Shown here: positions 24,872-33,780 of the stretch, one piece after another
Layout of the letters: every line of letters starts with the position of its first letter
Numbering within the stretch: position 1 is the stretch's first letter
NCBI RefSeq assembly: GCF_003353055.1
Contig: NZ_QKWJ01000041.1
Coordinates: forward strand, 1-62,328
From: Cupriavidus lacunae
GTDB taxonomy: Bacteria; Pseudomonadota; Gammaproteobacteria; Burkholderiales; Burkholderiaceae
Direction of reading: 5' to 3'
Length of the DNA stretch: 62,328 nucleotides
The notes under the pieces: model-generated
The model's database searches: none
The model's input: the letters and a program-made list of their open reading frames with translations, nothing else
What the model was told of the DNA's origin: nothing
Position numbers and translations under genes: made by a program

Positions 24872-25513
24872 ATGCAACGCCTGACCCGCGATCAGATGGC
24901 CGCCCGCGTGGCCAAAGACATTCCCGACGGTGCCGTGGTCAACCTCGGTATCGGCCTGCCGACCCTGGTTGGCAACCACCTGCCCGCAGGCAGGGAAATC
25001 CTGCTGCACAGTGAGAACGGCCTGCTCGGCATGGGCCCCGCGCCCGCGCCCGGCGAGGAAGACGGCGACCTGATCAACGCCGGCAAGCAGCCGGTGACGA
25101 TCAAGCCGGGCGCCTCGTATTTCCATCACGCCGATTCGTTCGCGATGATGCGCGGCGGCCACCTCGACTTCTGCGTGCTGGGTGCGTTCCAGGTCTCCGA
25201 GAAGGGCGACCTGGCCAACTGGCACACCGGCGCGCCCGGCGCCATCCCCGCCGTGGGCGGCGCGATGGACCTGGCCATCGGCGCCAAGCAGGTGTTCGTG
25301 ATGATGGAACACCAGACCAAGCAGGGCGAGAGCAAGATCGTGCCGCAGTGCACCTATCCGCTCACCGGCATCGGCTGCGTGACCCGCATCTACACTGACC
25401 TTGCGACCATCGACGTGACCGCCGACGGGCTGGTCGCACGCGACCTGGTCGAGGGGCTGAGCTTTGACGAGCTGCAGCGCCTGACCGGGGTTCCGCTCAA
25501 GCAGGCTGCATAA
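24872..25513 (+). CDS. pcaJ: 3-oxoadipate CoA-transferase subunit B
   Basis: A 213-residue beta subunit. The catalytic Glu that forms the CoA thioester is E48 in LLHSENGLLGMGP. GIGLPTLV near residue 26 and the GGAMDLAIGAKQVFVMMEH region are typical of the family. CAGGAG precedes the start; it lies 24 bp after subunit A. Confidence 0.88.
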   Translation: MQRLTRDQMAARVAKDIPDGAVVNLGIGLPTLVGNHLPAGREILLHSENGLLGMGPAPAPGEEDGDLINAGKQPVTIKPGASYFHHADSFAMMRGGHLDFCVLGAFQVSEKGDLANWHTGAPGAIPAVGGAMDLAIGAKQVFVMMEHQTKQGESKIVPQCTYPLTGIGCVTRIYTDLATIDVTADGLVARDLVEGLSFDELQRLTGVPLKQAA

Positions 25514-25562
25514 GCCGGGCCAGTGCCCGCGACGACACACACCAAGACGAGAGAGACACACC

Positions 25563-26765
25563 ATGACCGAAGCCTTTATCTGCGACGCCATCCGCACTCC
25601 CATCGGCCGCTACGGCGGCAGCCTGTCCGCGGTGCGCCCGGACGACCTCGGTGCGGTGCCGCTGAAGGCGCTGATGGCCCGCAATCCGAACCTGGACTGG
25701 AAGGCCATCGATGACGTGATCTACGGCAACGCCAACCAGGCCGGCGAAGACAACCGCAACGTGGCGCGCATGTCGGCGCTGCTGGCCGGCCTGCCGCAGG
25801 AAGTGCCGGGCGCCACCATCAACCGTCTGTGCGGCTCGGGCATGGACGCTACCGGCACCGCCGCGCGCGCCATCAAGGCCGGCGAAGCCACCCTGATGAT
25901 CGCCGGCGGCGTGGAAAGCATGAGCCGCGCCCCGTTCGTGATGGGCAAGGCCACCAGCGCGTTCTCGCGCGATGCGCAGATCTTCGACACCACCATCGGC
26001 TGGCGCTTCATCAATCCGGCCATGCGCGCGGCCTACGGCGTGGACTCGATGCCCGAGACCGCCGAGAACGTCGCCACCGATTACAAGATCAGCCGCGAAG
26101 ACCAGGACCTGATGGCGCTGCGCAGCCAGGAAAAGGCATCGCGCGCACAGGCCGACGGCACGCTGGCGCAGGAAATCACCCCGGTCACCATCGCCCAGAA
26201 GAAGGGCGACCCGATCGTGGTCGAGCGCGACGAGCACCCGCGCGCCACCAGCATGGAAGCGCTGGCCAAGCTGCGCGGCGTGGTCCGTCCTGACGGCTCC
26301 GTGACCGCCGGCAATGCCTCGGGCGTGAACGACGGCGCCTGCGCGCTGCTGCTGGCCAGCGAAGCCGGCCTCAAGCAGCACGGCCTGACCCCGCGCGCCC
26401 GCATCGTCGGCATGGCCACCGCCGGCGTGGCGCCGCGCGTGATGGGCATCGGCCCGGCACCGGCGTCGCAGAAGCTGCTCAGGCAGCTGGGCATGACCAT
26501 GGACCAGATCGACGTGATCGAGCTGAATGAAGCGTTCGCCGCGCAAGGACTGGCCGTGCTGCGCGAGCTCGGCGTGGCCGATGACGACAAGCGTGTCAAC
26601 CCGAACGGCGGCGCAATCGCGCTGGGCCACCCGCTGGGCATGAGCGGCGCGCGCCTGGTTACCACCGCGATGTACCAGCTGCACCGCACCGGCGGCCGCT
26701 TCGCGCTGTGCACGATGTGCATCGGCGTGGGCCAGGGTATTGCGATGGTGATCGAGCGGGTTTGA
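25563..26765 (+). CDS. pcaF: 3-oxoadipyl-CoA thiolase
   Basis: A 400-residue thiolase that splits 3-oxoadipyl-CoA into acetyl-CoA and succinyl-CoA, the last step of the beta-ketoadipate pathway. Catalytic residues are visible: C90 in NRLCGSGMDA, His in GGAIALGHPLGMSGAR and Cys in LCTMCIGVGQG. The NANQAGEDNRNVARM stretch is characteristic of PcaF/PaaJ thiolases. It follows pcaJ by 49 bp with a purine-rich ribosome binding site. Confidence 0.9.
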   Translation: MTEAFICDAIRTPIGRYGGSLSAVRPDDLGAVPLKALMARNPNLDWKAIDDVIYGNANQAGEDNRNVARMSALLAGLPQEVPGATINRLCGSGMDATGTAARAIKAGEATLMIAGGVESMSRAPFVMGKATSAFSRDAQIFDTTIGWRFINPAMRAAYGVDSMPETAENVATDYKISREDQDLMALRSQEKASRAQADGTLAQEITPVTIAQKKGDPIVVERDEHPRATSMEALAKLRGVVRPDGSVTAGNASGVNDGACALLLASEAGLKQHGLTPRARIVGMATAGVAPRVMGIGPAPASQKLLRQLGMTMDQIDVIELNEAFAAQGLAVLRELGVADDDKRVNPNGGAIALGHPLGMSGARLVTTAMYQLHRTGGRFALCTMCIGVGQGIAMVIERV

Positions 26766-26781
26766 GTTAAGCCGATCGAAC

Positions 26782-26827
26782 GCTGACTGGCTCCCTCTCC
26801 CGCTTGCGGGAGAGGGAGCCAGTCAGC
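26782..26827. repeat. Perfect 20-bp stem hairpin of the CCCTCTCCCGC type
   Basis: The arms 26782-26801 and 26808-26827 are exact reverse complements around the 6-base loop GCTTGC; the core GGCTCCCTCTCCC pairs with GGGAGAGGGAGCC. No U-run follows in either direction. Similar CTCCCTCTCCCGC hairpins recur between genes in many proteobacteria. It separates pcaF from the SDR gene. Confidence 0.85.
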
Positions 26828-26851
26828 AGTAGTCTTGAAAGTGAGTCAAAG

Positions 26852-27583
26852 ATGTCCCTTCCCGTAGCCACGCTCGTGACCGGCGCCAGTTCCGGTATCG
26901 GCCGCGCCATTTGTGAAATGCTGCTGGCCGATGGCGTGACCCAGGTGGTCAATGTCGACTACGCCGAGCCGGCCTGGTCGCACCCGAACATGACCTTCTT
27001 CCAGGCCGACCTGACCGATGCCGAGGCGACCCGCGCCGTGGCCGCGCAGGTGACCTCGCGCTTCGCCGTCACGCGCCTGGTGAACAATGCCGGCGCCACG
27101 CGCCCCGGCACCGCCGACACGGCGACCGTCGCCGACCTGGACTACGTGACCGGCCTGCACCTGCAGGCCACCCTGTTGCTGACGCAGGCATGCCTGCCCG
27201 CGATGCGCGCCGCCGGTTTCGGCCGCATCGTCAACATGGCCTCGCGCGCCGCGCTGGGCAAGGCCGAGCGCGTGGTGTACTCGGCCACCAAGGCCGGCCT
27301 GATCGGCATGACCCGCACGCTGGCGATGGAGCTGGGCGGCGACGGCGTCACCGTCAACGCCGTGGCCCCGGGCCCGATCGCCACCGAACTCTTCCGCAAG
27401 AGCAATCCCGAAGGCGCCGAACAGACCAGGCGCATCCTGGCCAGCATTACCGTCAAGCGCATGGGCACGCCGGAGGACGTGGCGCGCGCCGCGCTGTTCT
27501 TCCTGTCGCCCGACAACGGCTTTGTCACCGGCCAGGTGCTGTACGTGTGCGGCGGCACCACGCTGGGCGTTGCGCCGGTGTAA
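26852..27583 (+). CDS. SDR-family oxidoreductase (FabG-like)
   Basis: A 243-residue classical short-chain dehydrogenase: cofactor loop TGASSGIGRA near the N-terminus, NNAG, catalytic Ser in NMASRAALG and YSATK active site, then the substrate loop (GPIATELFRKSNPEGAEQ) and C-terminal GQVLYVCGGTTLG. NADH is favoured by the Asp at the end of the second strand (NVDYAEPAW). Substrate is unknown; the pca genes upstream and Bug protein downstream hint at aromatic or organic-acid metabolism. Start chosen at 26852, after the hairpin. Confidence 0.85.
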   Translation: MSLPVATLVTGASSGIGRAICEMLLADGVTQVVNVDYAEPAWSHPNMTFFQADLTDAEATRAVAAQVTSRFAVTRLVNNAGATRPGTADTATVADLDYVTGLHLQATLLLTQACLPAMRAAGFGRIVNMASRAALGKAERVVYSATKAGLIGMTRTLAMELGGDGVTVNAVAPGPIATELFRKSNPEGAEQTRRILASITVKRMGTPEDVARAALFFLSPDNGFVTGQVLYVCGGTTLGVAPV

Positions 27584-27776
27584 AGGCACCCCAGCATTTA
27601 AGCATTCAAGAAGAAGAGACGTTAATCAAGCGTCACGCATGGCGGCCCGTGGGCGGGCCGCCCACCGGATGCGCGCATGTGCGCACCATCTGTTCGGGAA
27701 CGGCAATCACGCCATTCAGCACAATCTCCCGCGGTACCCAATCACCGCCGGAACGATCTACACCGGAGCATTACCG

Positions 27777-28784
27777 ATGAGACAAGATTCCCAGACCTCC
27801 ACCACGCGCCGCCGCCTGCTTGCCGCTGGCGTGGCGCTGGCCACCACCATCGCCGGCTTTGCCGGTGCGGCCCAAGCGCAGGGCGGCTACCCAACCAAGC
27901 CGATCACCCTGATCGTGCCGTTCTCGGCCGGCGGCACCACCGACATCCTGGCCCGTATTGTCGGCCTGCAGCTGGGCAAGGCGCTCGGCCAGCCGGTGGT
28001 GATCGACAACCGTCCGGGCGCGGGCGGCAACATCGGCGCCTCGCTGGCCGCCAAGGCCCCGGGCGACGGCTACACGCTGTTCATGGGAACCATCGGCACG
28101 CACGCGATCAACCAGTCGCTGTATTCCAAGCTGCCGTATGACCCGGTCAAGGACTTCGCGCCGATCTCCCGCGTGGCGATGGTGCCGAACCTGGTGGTGG
28201 TGAATCCCAAGGTGCCGGTCAACAACGTCAAGGAACTGATCGCCTACGTCAAGGCCAACCCGGACAAGCTGTCGTACGGGTCGTCGGGCAGCGGCTCGTC
28301 GATGCACCTGTCGGGCGAACTGTTCAACTCGATGACCGGCCTGCACATCCAGCACGTCCCGTACAAGGGCAGCGCCCCGGCCGTGAACGACCTGCTGGGC
28401 AACCAGATCGGCCTGATGTTCGACAACATGCCGTCGTCGTACCCGCACGTGAAGGCGGGCAAGCTGCGTGCCATCGCCGTGACCTCGGCCAAGCGCTCGC
28501 CGGCGCTGCCGAACGTGCCGACCGTGGCTGAATCGGGCGTGCCGGGCTATGAAGCCACCTCGTGGTTCGCGCTGTACGCCACGGGCGGCACGCCGCAGCC
28601 CATCGTCGACCGCCTGAACGCCGAACTGGTGAAGATCCTGGCCATGCCGGAAGTGAAGAAGCAGATGGCCGACCAGGGTGCCGAACCCAATCCGGAAAAG
28701 CCGGCCCAGCTGGCGGCGTTCATGAAGTCGGAAACGGCCAAGTGGGCGAAGGTGGTGAAGGCTTCGGGCGCTACGGTGGATTGA
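27777..28784 (+). CDS. Bug/TctC-family periplasmic solute-binding protein
   Basis: A 335-residue exported binding protein with a twin-arginine-like signal (TTRRRLLAAGVALATTIAG...AQAQ). Bug signatures follow: YPTKPITLIVPFSAGGTTDILAR, VIDNRPGAGGNIG and HVPYKGSAPAVNDLLG. Such proteins feed tripartite tricarboxylate transporters or act as orphan sensors; no TctA/TctB gene is nearby, as is common in this order. CCGGAG precedes the ATG. A rho-independent terminator follows. Confidence 0.9.
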   Translation: MRQDSQTSTTRRRLLAAGVALATTIAGFAGAAQAQGGYPTKPITLIVPFSAGGTTDILARIVGLQLGKALGQPVVIDNRPGAGGNIGASLAAKAPGDGYTLFMGTIGTHAINQSLYSKLPYDPVKDFAPISRVAMVPNLVVVNPKVPVNNVKELIAYVKANPDKLSYGSSGSGSSMHLSGELFNSMTGLHIQHVPYKGSAPAVNDLLGNQIGLMFDNMPSSYPHVKAGKLRAIAVTSAKRSPALPNVPTVAESGVPGYEATSWFALYATGGTPQPIVDRLNAELVKILAMPEVKKQMADQGAEPNPEKPAQLAAFMKSETAKWAKVVKASGATVD

Positions 28785-28837
28785 AGACAGGTTGCCGTAT
28801 GCCACGGCATGTCGCGCCAGCGATGTGCCGGCATGGA

Positions 28838-28872
28838 AAGCCCCTCGGCGTTGCTGCCCGAGGGGCTTTTTT
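28838..28872 (+). terminator. Rho-independent terminator after the Bug gene
   Basis: AAGCCCCTCGG pairs with CCGAGGGGCTT across a 9-base loop and is followed by a run of six T. Confidence 0.92.
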
Positions 28873-29027
28873 CATGGTTGCGCGCATATCCGAGGCTGCA
28901 CTTCCCGGTGCCCCGCCCTGCGTCACCCGAATGATTGGGTTTGGGGGCAGGGGAACGCGAACTGCCTGAACACCCGTTCCCGGCCAGGGTCCAATGGATG
29001 TCGCCAGGCCGGACCGGGAGCAACGCC

Positions 29028-30209
29028 ATGCATGACCTGACCTTCGTTCACGCTGACGCGGCCCATGTCGAATGGCAGGTCGCGCTGGCCGACTGCCAGC
29101 GCCAGCTGGACACGCAGGACTTCCTGCGCCAGGCGCGGCTGGATCACGCGCCGCCGCTCACGCTTGGCTGGTGTTACCTGAGCGACTACTACGCGCTGGC
29201 CGCCGAGGCAATACTTGCCGCGTTGCAGCAGAACTGGCCCGGCGTGTCGTGGGTCGGCGCGGTCGGCGTGGGAGTGTCGGCCAGCGGCGTGGAGTACATC
29301 GACAAGCCCGCCATGGTGCTGATGGCGGCGCCGCTTCCGCGCGAGTCCTTCCAGCTGTTCTCGGGGCGCCAGCCCTTGCCCTCCGCGTCTTCCGGCTTCC
29401 ATCCCCATACCGCGCTGGTGCATGCCGAGGGCAGCACACCGGATGTGCAGGAGCTGCTGCGCGAGCTGAGCGCGCGCACGGCCACTGGCTACCTGTTCGG
29501 CGGCTTGTCGTCCGCACGCAACCGTACCTTGCACATTGCGGACGGCGTCTTCTCCGGCGGGTTGTCGGGCGTCTTGTTCGGACCCGAGGTGGAGCTGGTT
29601 TCCCGCGTCACGCAGGGCTGCCAGCCGATCGGGCCGGTGCGCGCCGTGACGCGCAGCGATCACAACCTGCTGTTCGAGCTGGATGGCAAGCCGGCCCTGG
29701 ATTGCATCCTGCATGACCTGGGCGTCGAACGCGACGCTCCGGTGGAGACCATGGCGGACGCACTCTCCGGAACGCTGGCGGGCCTGAATTCAGCCGCCGA
29801 CGATGCCCCGGTCCTGCCCGGGAGGTTTGGCGCCGATACGCTGGTGCGCCACCTGATCGGCCTGGATGTGCAGCATCGCGTGCTGGCGCTGGCCGACATG
29901 GTCGCGCCCGGCATGCGGCTGGCCTTCTGCGAGCGCAATGCCGCCGCCGCGCGCGCGGACCTGGTGCGCGTCGCCACCGAAATCCGCACGGAGATCGAAC
30001 ACGGCGGCCGCGGCAGCGCACGTGGCGCGCTCTATATCAGCTGCTCGGGCAGGGGCGGGCCGCATTTCGGCGCGCCGCACGCCGAACTCCAGACCGTGCG
30101 CCAGGCGCTGGGCGACCTGCCGCTGGCTGGCTTCTTTGCCGGCGGCGAGATCGCAAGGGATCACCTCTACGGCTATACGGGCGTGCTGACGGTGTTCACC
30201 GGCCACTGA
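29028..30209 (+). CDS. FIST-domain signal transduction protein
   Basis: A 393-residue protein with FIST N- (about 30-225) and FIST C-type (about 230-375) domains, thought to sense small ligands such as amino acids. Visible stretches: GWCYLSDYYA, WVGAVGVGVSASG, GYLFGGLSSARN, GCQPIGPVRAVTRSDHN, YISCSGRGGPHFG and PLAGFFAGGEIA. No output domain is fused. GGGAG (29016-29020) fixes the ATG. It converges on the squalene/phytoene synthase gene with only 15 bp between. Confidence 0.85.
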   Translation: MHDLTFVHADAAHVEWQVALADCQRQLDTQDFLRQARLDHAPPLTLGWCYLSDYYALAAEAILAALQQNWPGVSWVGAVGVGVSASGVEYIDKPAMVLMAAPLPRESFQLFSGRQPLPSASSGFHPHTALVHAEGSTPDVQELLRELSARTATGYLFGGLSSARNRTLHIADGVFSGGLSGVLFGPEVELVSRVTQGCQPIGPVRAVTRSDHNLLFELDGKPALDCILHDLGVERDAPVETMADALSGTLAGLNSAADDAPVLPGRFGADTLVRHLIGLDVQHRVLALADMVAPGMRLAFCERNAAAARADLVRVATEIRTEIEHGGRGSARGALYISCSGRGGPHFGAPHAELQTVRQALGDLPLAGFFAGGEIARDHLYGYTGVLTVFTGH

Positions 30210-30224
30210 ACCGGCCTGCAGGCG

Positions 30225-31271
30225 TCAGCGGACGACGGCGTCGATGCTGCGCACCTGGCGCGCAAACCAGGCGCGCAGCAGACTGTTCGAAAGCACCATG
30301 GGCAGCGAATACGCAAGGATCCGGTAGACCTGGCTGCGCGGCACCCTGGACGCCCGGGCGCAGTCCAGCCAGTTGTCGTTGCGCACCAGCAGCAGCAAGG
30401 TCTCCATGCCGATCAGGATGGGCCACAGGCATGCCAGCCGAAGCCGGATGAAGCGCGGCGGGATCGCCAGCGTGTAGGCCATCGCCTCGTGGAAGTGCTC
30501 GAGCGTCTTGCGCACGAGCTCGCGCATCATGGCGCGCGCGCGCAGCGAGGCGCCGGGCAGCAGCAGGTCCTGCGGGCTCAAGCCATGCTGGTGCAGCATC
30601 GTGGCCGGCAGATAGCAGCGGCCGATGCGCAGGTCCTTGCCGCAGTCGCGCAGGACATTGGTCATCTGCAGGGCCTTGCCGAAGCGAACCCCGCGGCGCA
30701 GCATGGCGTCGGGCTCGCCGATCGCGCCAGGCATGTGGGCGGCAGTCATGCTGGTCCAGAACTCGCCCACGCATCCGGCGACCAGGTACGTGTAACGGTC
30801 AAGCTCTTCCGGTTCGCGCAGCGCGACGATGCGGCCCGTACGTTCATCGGGGAAGGTGCGCAAGTCGAACTCCATGCCTTCGGTCAGGGTCGACACGATC
30901 TGCCGTACCGCTTGCCGGTCATCGGGGTCCAGCTGCGCCAGCACCGCCAGCGCAGGGCCCAGTGATTCAAGCAGGATGCGCTCATCCGACTGTTCCTGCT
31001 GGCCCGCCACCTCTGTTGCAATGCTGGCGGCCAGCGCCGCGTCGGCCGCCGCACCGTTGACCTGGTCGCGCAATGACAACAGCAACGCCAGCCGTCGTTC
31101 AGGCGGGATCAGCGAGGTATCGGCAATCGTGTCCGCGGCACGCGCCAGCAGATAGGCCAGGCCGACCGGATCGCGCATCCGGGCGGGCAGCACGCGCAGC
31201 GTGAGGTAGAACGAACGCGAGACGCCTTTGAGCAGCGGACCGAGGAGGAACGCCCGGCTGGGTTCGCGCAT
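30225..31271 (-). CDS. Squalene/phytoene synthase family protein
   Basis: A 348-residue all-alpha prenyl synthase homologue that in known members joins two prenyl diphosphates head to head. First Asp-rich motif D47-TIA-D51. The second reads N205-VLR-D209-CGK-D213, where HpnD-type enzymes have RDxxED, so the Glu is replaced by Lys. SRSFY at 18-22 and GRCYLP after the second motif are conserved. No squalene desaturase, HpnC/E or carotenoid gene is adjacent, so the product cannot be assigned. Confidence 0.82.
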   Translation of the reverse strand: MREPSRAFLLGPLLKGVSRSFYLTLRVLPARMRDPVGLAYLLARAADTIADTSLIPPERRLALLLSLRDQVNGAAADAALAASIATEVAGQQEQSDERILLESLGPALAVLAQLDPDDRQAVRQIVSTLTEGMEFDLRTFPDERTGRIVALREPEELDRYTYLVAGCVGEFWTSMTAAHMPGAIGEPDAMLRRGVRFGKALQMTNVLRDCGKDLRIGRCYLPATMLHQHGLSPQDLLLPGASLRARAMMRELVRKTLEHFHEAMAYTLAIPPRFIRLRLACLWPILIGMETLLLLVRNDNWLDCARASRVPRSQVYRILAYSLPMVLSNSLLRAWFARQVRSIDAVVR

Positions 31272-31382
31272 GGGTGGTGTCCTGTTCCCTGAGAGGTTTG
31301 CGAAAGTGACATTGCCCGGGTGGCCGTCAGGCCGGGCCCGGGCATTGTACCTTCGACGCCAGGGGCAGATTGCAGGCCCTGG

Positions 31383-32039
31383 TCAGGGCGAGTCTTTGCC
31401 GAGATAACGCTCAAACCACTGTGCGGCCAGGCGAGCGACCGATTCCAGTGCGCCGGGCTCCTCGAACAAATGGGAGGCGCCGGGCACGATCACCAGTTTC
31501 TTGGTGCATGTCAGCTGGGCATAGGCCGACTCATTGCGTTCAAGGACGCTCACATCCAGCCCGCCGATGATCAGCATGGTGGGCGCAAGCAGCTTCGCAA
31601 GGGCGTCGGGACCCGCCAGGTCGACCCTGCCCCCGCGCGAAACGACGGCGTGTATAGGGATTGGCGACTGGCACGCGGCACGGATCGACGCGGCGCCACC
31701 AACGCTGGCGCCGAAGTAGCCGAACCGCTGTGGCACGGCTTGCTGCCGCGCCACCCAGCTTGTCGTCTGTGCCAGCCGTGTCGCCAGGAGCTCGACGTCG
31801 AAGCGGATGGCCTGCACCTGGTCTTCCTCCGGCAGGAGCAGGTCCATCAGCAGCGTTGCCATGCCGCAGCGATTGAGCTCTGCGGCCACATGTCGATTAC
31901 GCGGGCTATGTCGGGAACTGCCCGTGCCGTGCGCAAACAATACCAACGCGACTGCGCCTGGCGGTAACGTGAGTATGCCTTGCAGATCCACGCCGCCTGC
32001 GGGGATTACAACCTCGATAACATCAGAATTGCCCTGCAT
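31383..32039 (-). CDS. Alpha/beta hydrolase (dienelactone hydrolase-like)
   Basis: A 218-residue alpha/beta hydrolase. Oxyanion segment VLFAHGTGSSRHSPRN, nucleophile S112 in FGASVGG, Asp in LIIGGLDVSVL and His in PGASHLFEEPGAL complete the triad. Related proteins are annotated as dienelactone hydrolase-family or are fused to phosphoribosyltransferases; substrate unknown. It lies upstream of the synthase gene on the same strand, with 111 bp between. Confidence 0.8.
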   Translation of the reverse strand: MQGNSDVIEVVIPAGGVDLQGILTLPPGAVALVLFAHGTGSSRHSPRNRHVAAELNRCGMATLLMDLLLPEEDQVQAIRFDVELLATRLAQTTSWVARQQAVPQRFGYFGASVGGAASIRAACQSPIPIHAVVSRGGRVDLAGPDALAKLLAPTMLIIGGLDVSVLERNESAYAQLTCTKKLVIVPGASHLFEEPGALESVARLAAQWFERYLGKDSP

Positions 32040-32210
32040 GGCGCTGCCCTCCGACAGATGGTGCTTTGACGTTTAGCGCGTTGCAATCGCACCCATCCCA
32101 GTCCACTATAGGGCGGGCAAAGCGGGGGGCAAAGCGGCGATACCAGCCGCGGTCTGCCAGTTCGCAGATGCGCGAAATCGACAACCATCCCGATGGATCA
32201 GGAGGGACCC

Positions 32211-32696
32211 ATGAAGACCCTGTTTCTCGTCCGGCATGCCAAGTCAAGTCGCGATGATCCGTCCCTGCCCGACCGTGAGCGCCCCCTGGATGACCGTGGC
32301 CGGCAAGACGCCCCGGAAATGGGCCGGCGCCTGGCCGGCCGCAAGGTGAAGCCCGACCAGATCGTGTCGAGTCCGGCCGTGCGCGCACTGACCACGGCAC
32401 AGCTGATCGCCGACGAGCTTGGCTATGAACACCAGGACATCGTGATCGATGACCGGCTGTACGCCAGCAGCGCTGATGCGCTGCTGGCCGTCATCCATGC
32501 GCTCGACAAGAAGCTTGGCAGCGTGATGCTGTTCGGTCACAACCCCGAGTTCACTGACCTCGCGCATCGCTTGTCGGGCGAGATCACCGACATGCCTACC
32601 TGCGCCGTCGCCAGATTCCGCTTCGACACGAAGGCGTGGGAGGATGTCGGCGACATCACCCCGGCGAAAGTCACGCTGGACTCGCCGAAGAAGTAA
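32211..32696 (+). CDS. sixA: SixA-type phosphohistidine phosphatase
   Basis: A 161-residue histidine phosphatase. The catalytic R8-H9 lies in FLVRHAKSS, with the second His in LFGHNPEF; Arg in SSPAVRALTTAQ completes the site. SixA removes phosphate from His of histidine-containing phosphotransfer domains in enterics. AGGAGGG at 32200-32206 fixes the ATG. It is divergent from the hydrolase gene. Confidence 0.88.
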   Translation: MKTLFLVRHAKSSRDDPSLPDRERPLDDRGRQDAPEMGRRLAGRKVKPDQIVSSPAVRALTTAQLIADELGYEHQDIVIDDRLYASSADALLAVIHALDKKLGSVMLFGHNPEFTDLAHRLSGEITDMPTCAVARFRFDTKAWEDVGDITPAKVTLDSPKK

Positions 32697-32850
32697 TCCA
32701 ATGTCCGCCGCCGTGGCTGCGGCAACCCCAAGGCCAGGGCTCACGGGTCATGCGGTGATAGCTCCGACTTGACCATCCGGTGCGAAGCGATAAGAATTTG
32801 TGATCGCAGGCGCAAGCCCGCTCACGCTTCTCTGCCCCTCGCCCCAGTCC

Positions 32851-33777
32851 ATGATCCCACCCGTCAGCACCCTCCACGGCCGCCTGAAGATGCAGCACCT
32901 ACGCCTGCTGCTGGCGGTGGAGGAGCGCGGTTCGCTGCGCCAGGCCGCCGAGGCGCTGACGCTGACGCAGCCCGCGGTCAGCAAGATGCTGCAGGACATG
33001 GAAGACCTGCTCGGCGTGCCGCTGTTCGAGCGCCACGCGCGCGGCCTGCGGGCCACGCGCTTCGGGCTGGCGGCGACGCGCTACGCACGGCTGGTGTTTG
33101 CCGACATGGGCGGGCTGCGCGACGAGCTGGTGGCGCTGGAGTCCGGCAAGATCGGCCGCGTGCGGGTCGGCGCGGTGATGGCGCCCACGCCGGGGCTGCT
33201 TGCCGATGTGATCCGCCAGCTCAATCGCGATCATCCGCGGCTGGAGGTGGCGGTGCATGTGGAGACCAGCGACGTGCTGATGCCGCAGCTTGAGCGTGAC
33301 CAGCTCGATATCGTGCTGGGACGCGTGCCGGATGGCTGGGACAGCAGCGGGCTGGCGTTCGAGCAGCTCGGCGACGAGGGCCTGGCCATCGTGGTCGGGC
33401 CGCAGCACCCGCTGGCGCGCCGGCGCAAGCTGTCGTTCGAGGAACTGACGCGCTACCCGTGGATCATGCAGCCTCGCCCCAGCCCGATGCGCGCGCTGAT
33501 CGATCGTTCCTTCGAGGATGCCGGGGTGCCGGCGCCGCCGTCGACCATCGAGACCGCGGCGGTGCTGATGACGACGTCGTTGCTGGCGGACAGCGAGCTG
33601 ATTGCGGTGCTGCCGGAATCGGTCGCCGCCTACTATGGCCGGCTTGGCGCGCTGGCGGTGTTGCCGCTGCCCCTGCCGCGCAAGCTGGGCCCCTATGGCA
33701 TCGTCACGCGGCGGGGCCGCCCGCCGACCGCATCGATGAGCCTGCTGATCGATGCGTTGCGGGCGTTGTCGGGGTGA
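32851..33777 (+). CDS. LysR-type regulator 1 of the sugar-acid cluster
   Basis: A 308-residue LysR regulator: helix-turn-helix at about 12-65 (GSLRQAAEALTLTQPAVSKMLQDMEDLLGVPLFERHARG) and an inducer-binding domain with RVRVGAVMAPTPGLL. It is the GalR-like sugar-acid subset type with an extra N-terminal segment (MIPPVSTLHGRLKMQHLRLL). Its stop is 3 bp from the stop of the dehydrogenase gene, facing it. Confidence 0.88.
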   Translation: MIPPVSTLHGRLKMQHLRLLLAVEERGSLRQAAEALTLTQPAVSKMLQDMEDLLGVPLFERHARGLRATRFGLAATRYARLVFADMGGLRDELVALESGKIGRVRVGAVMAPTPGLLADVIRQLNRDHPRLEVAVHVETSDVLMPQLERDQLDIVLGRVPDGWDSSGLAFEQLGDEGLAIVVGPQHPLARRRKLSFEELTRYPWIMQPRPSPMRALIDRSFEDAGVPAPPSTIETAAVLMTTSLLADSELIAVLPESVAAYYGRLGALAVLPLPLPRKLGPYGIVTRRGRPPTASMSLLIDALRALSG

Positions 33778-33780
33778 GCC

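Noticed and set aside
27777..28784. A complete tripartite tricarboxylate transporter
   Set aside because: Only the binding protein is present; no TctA or TctB gene is found near either Bug gene.
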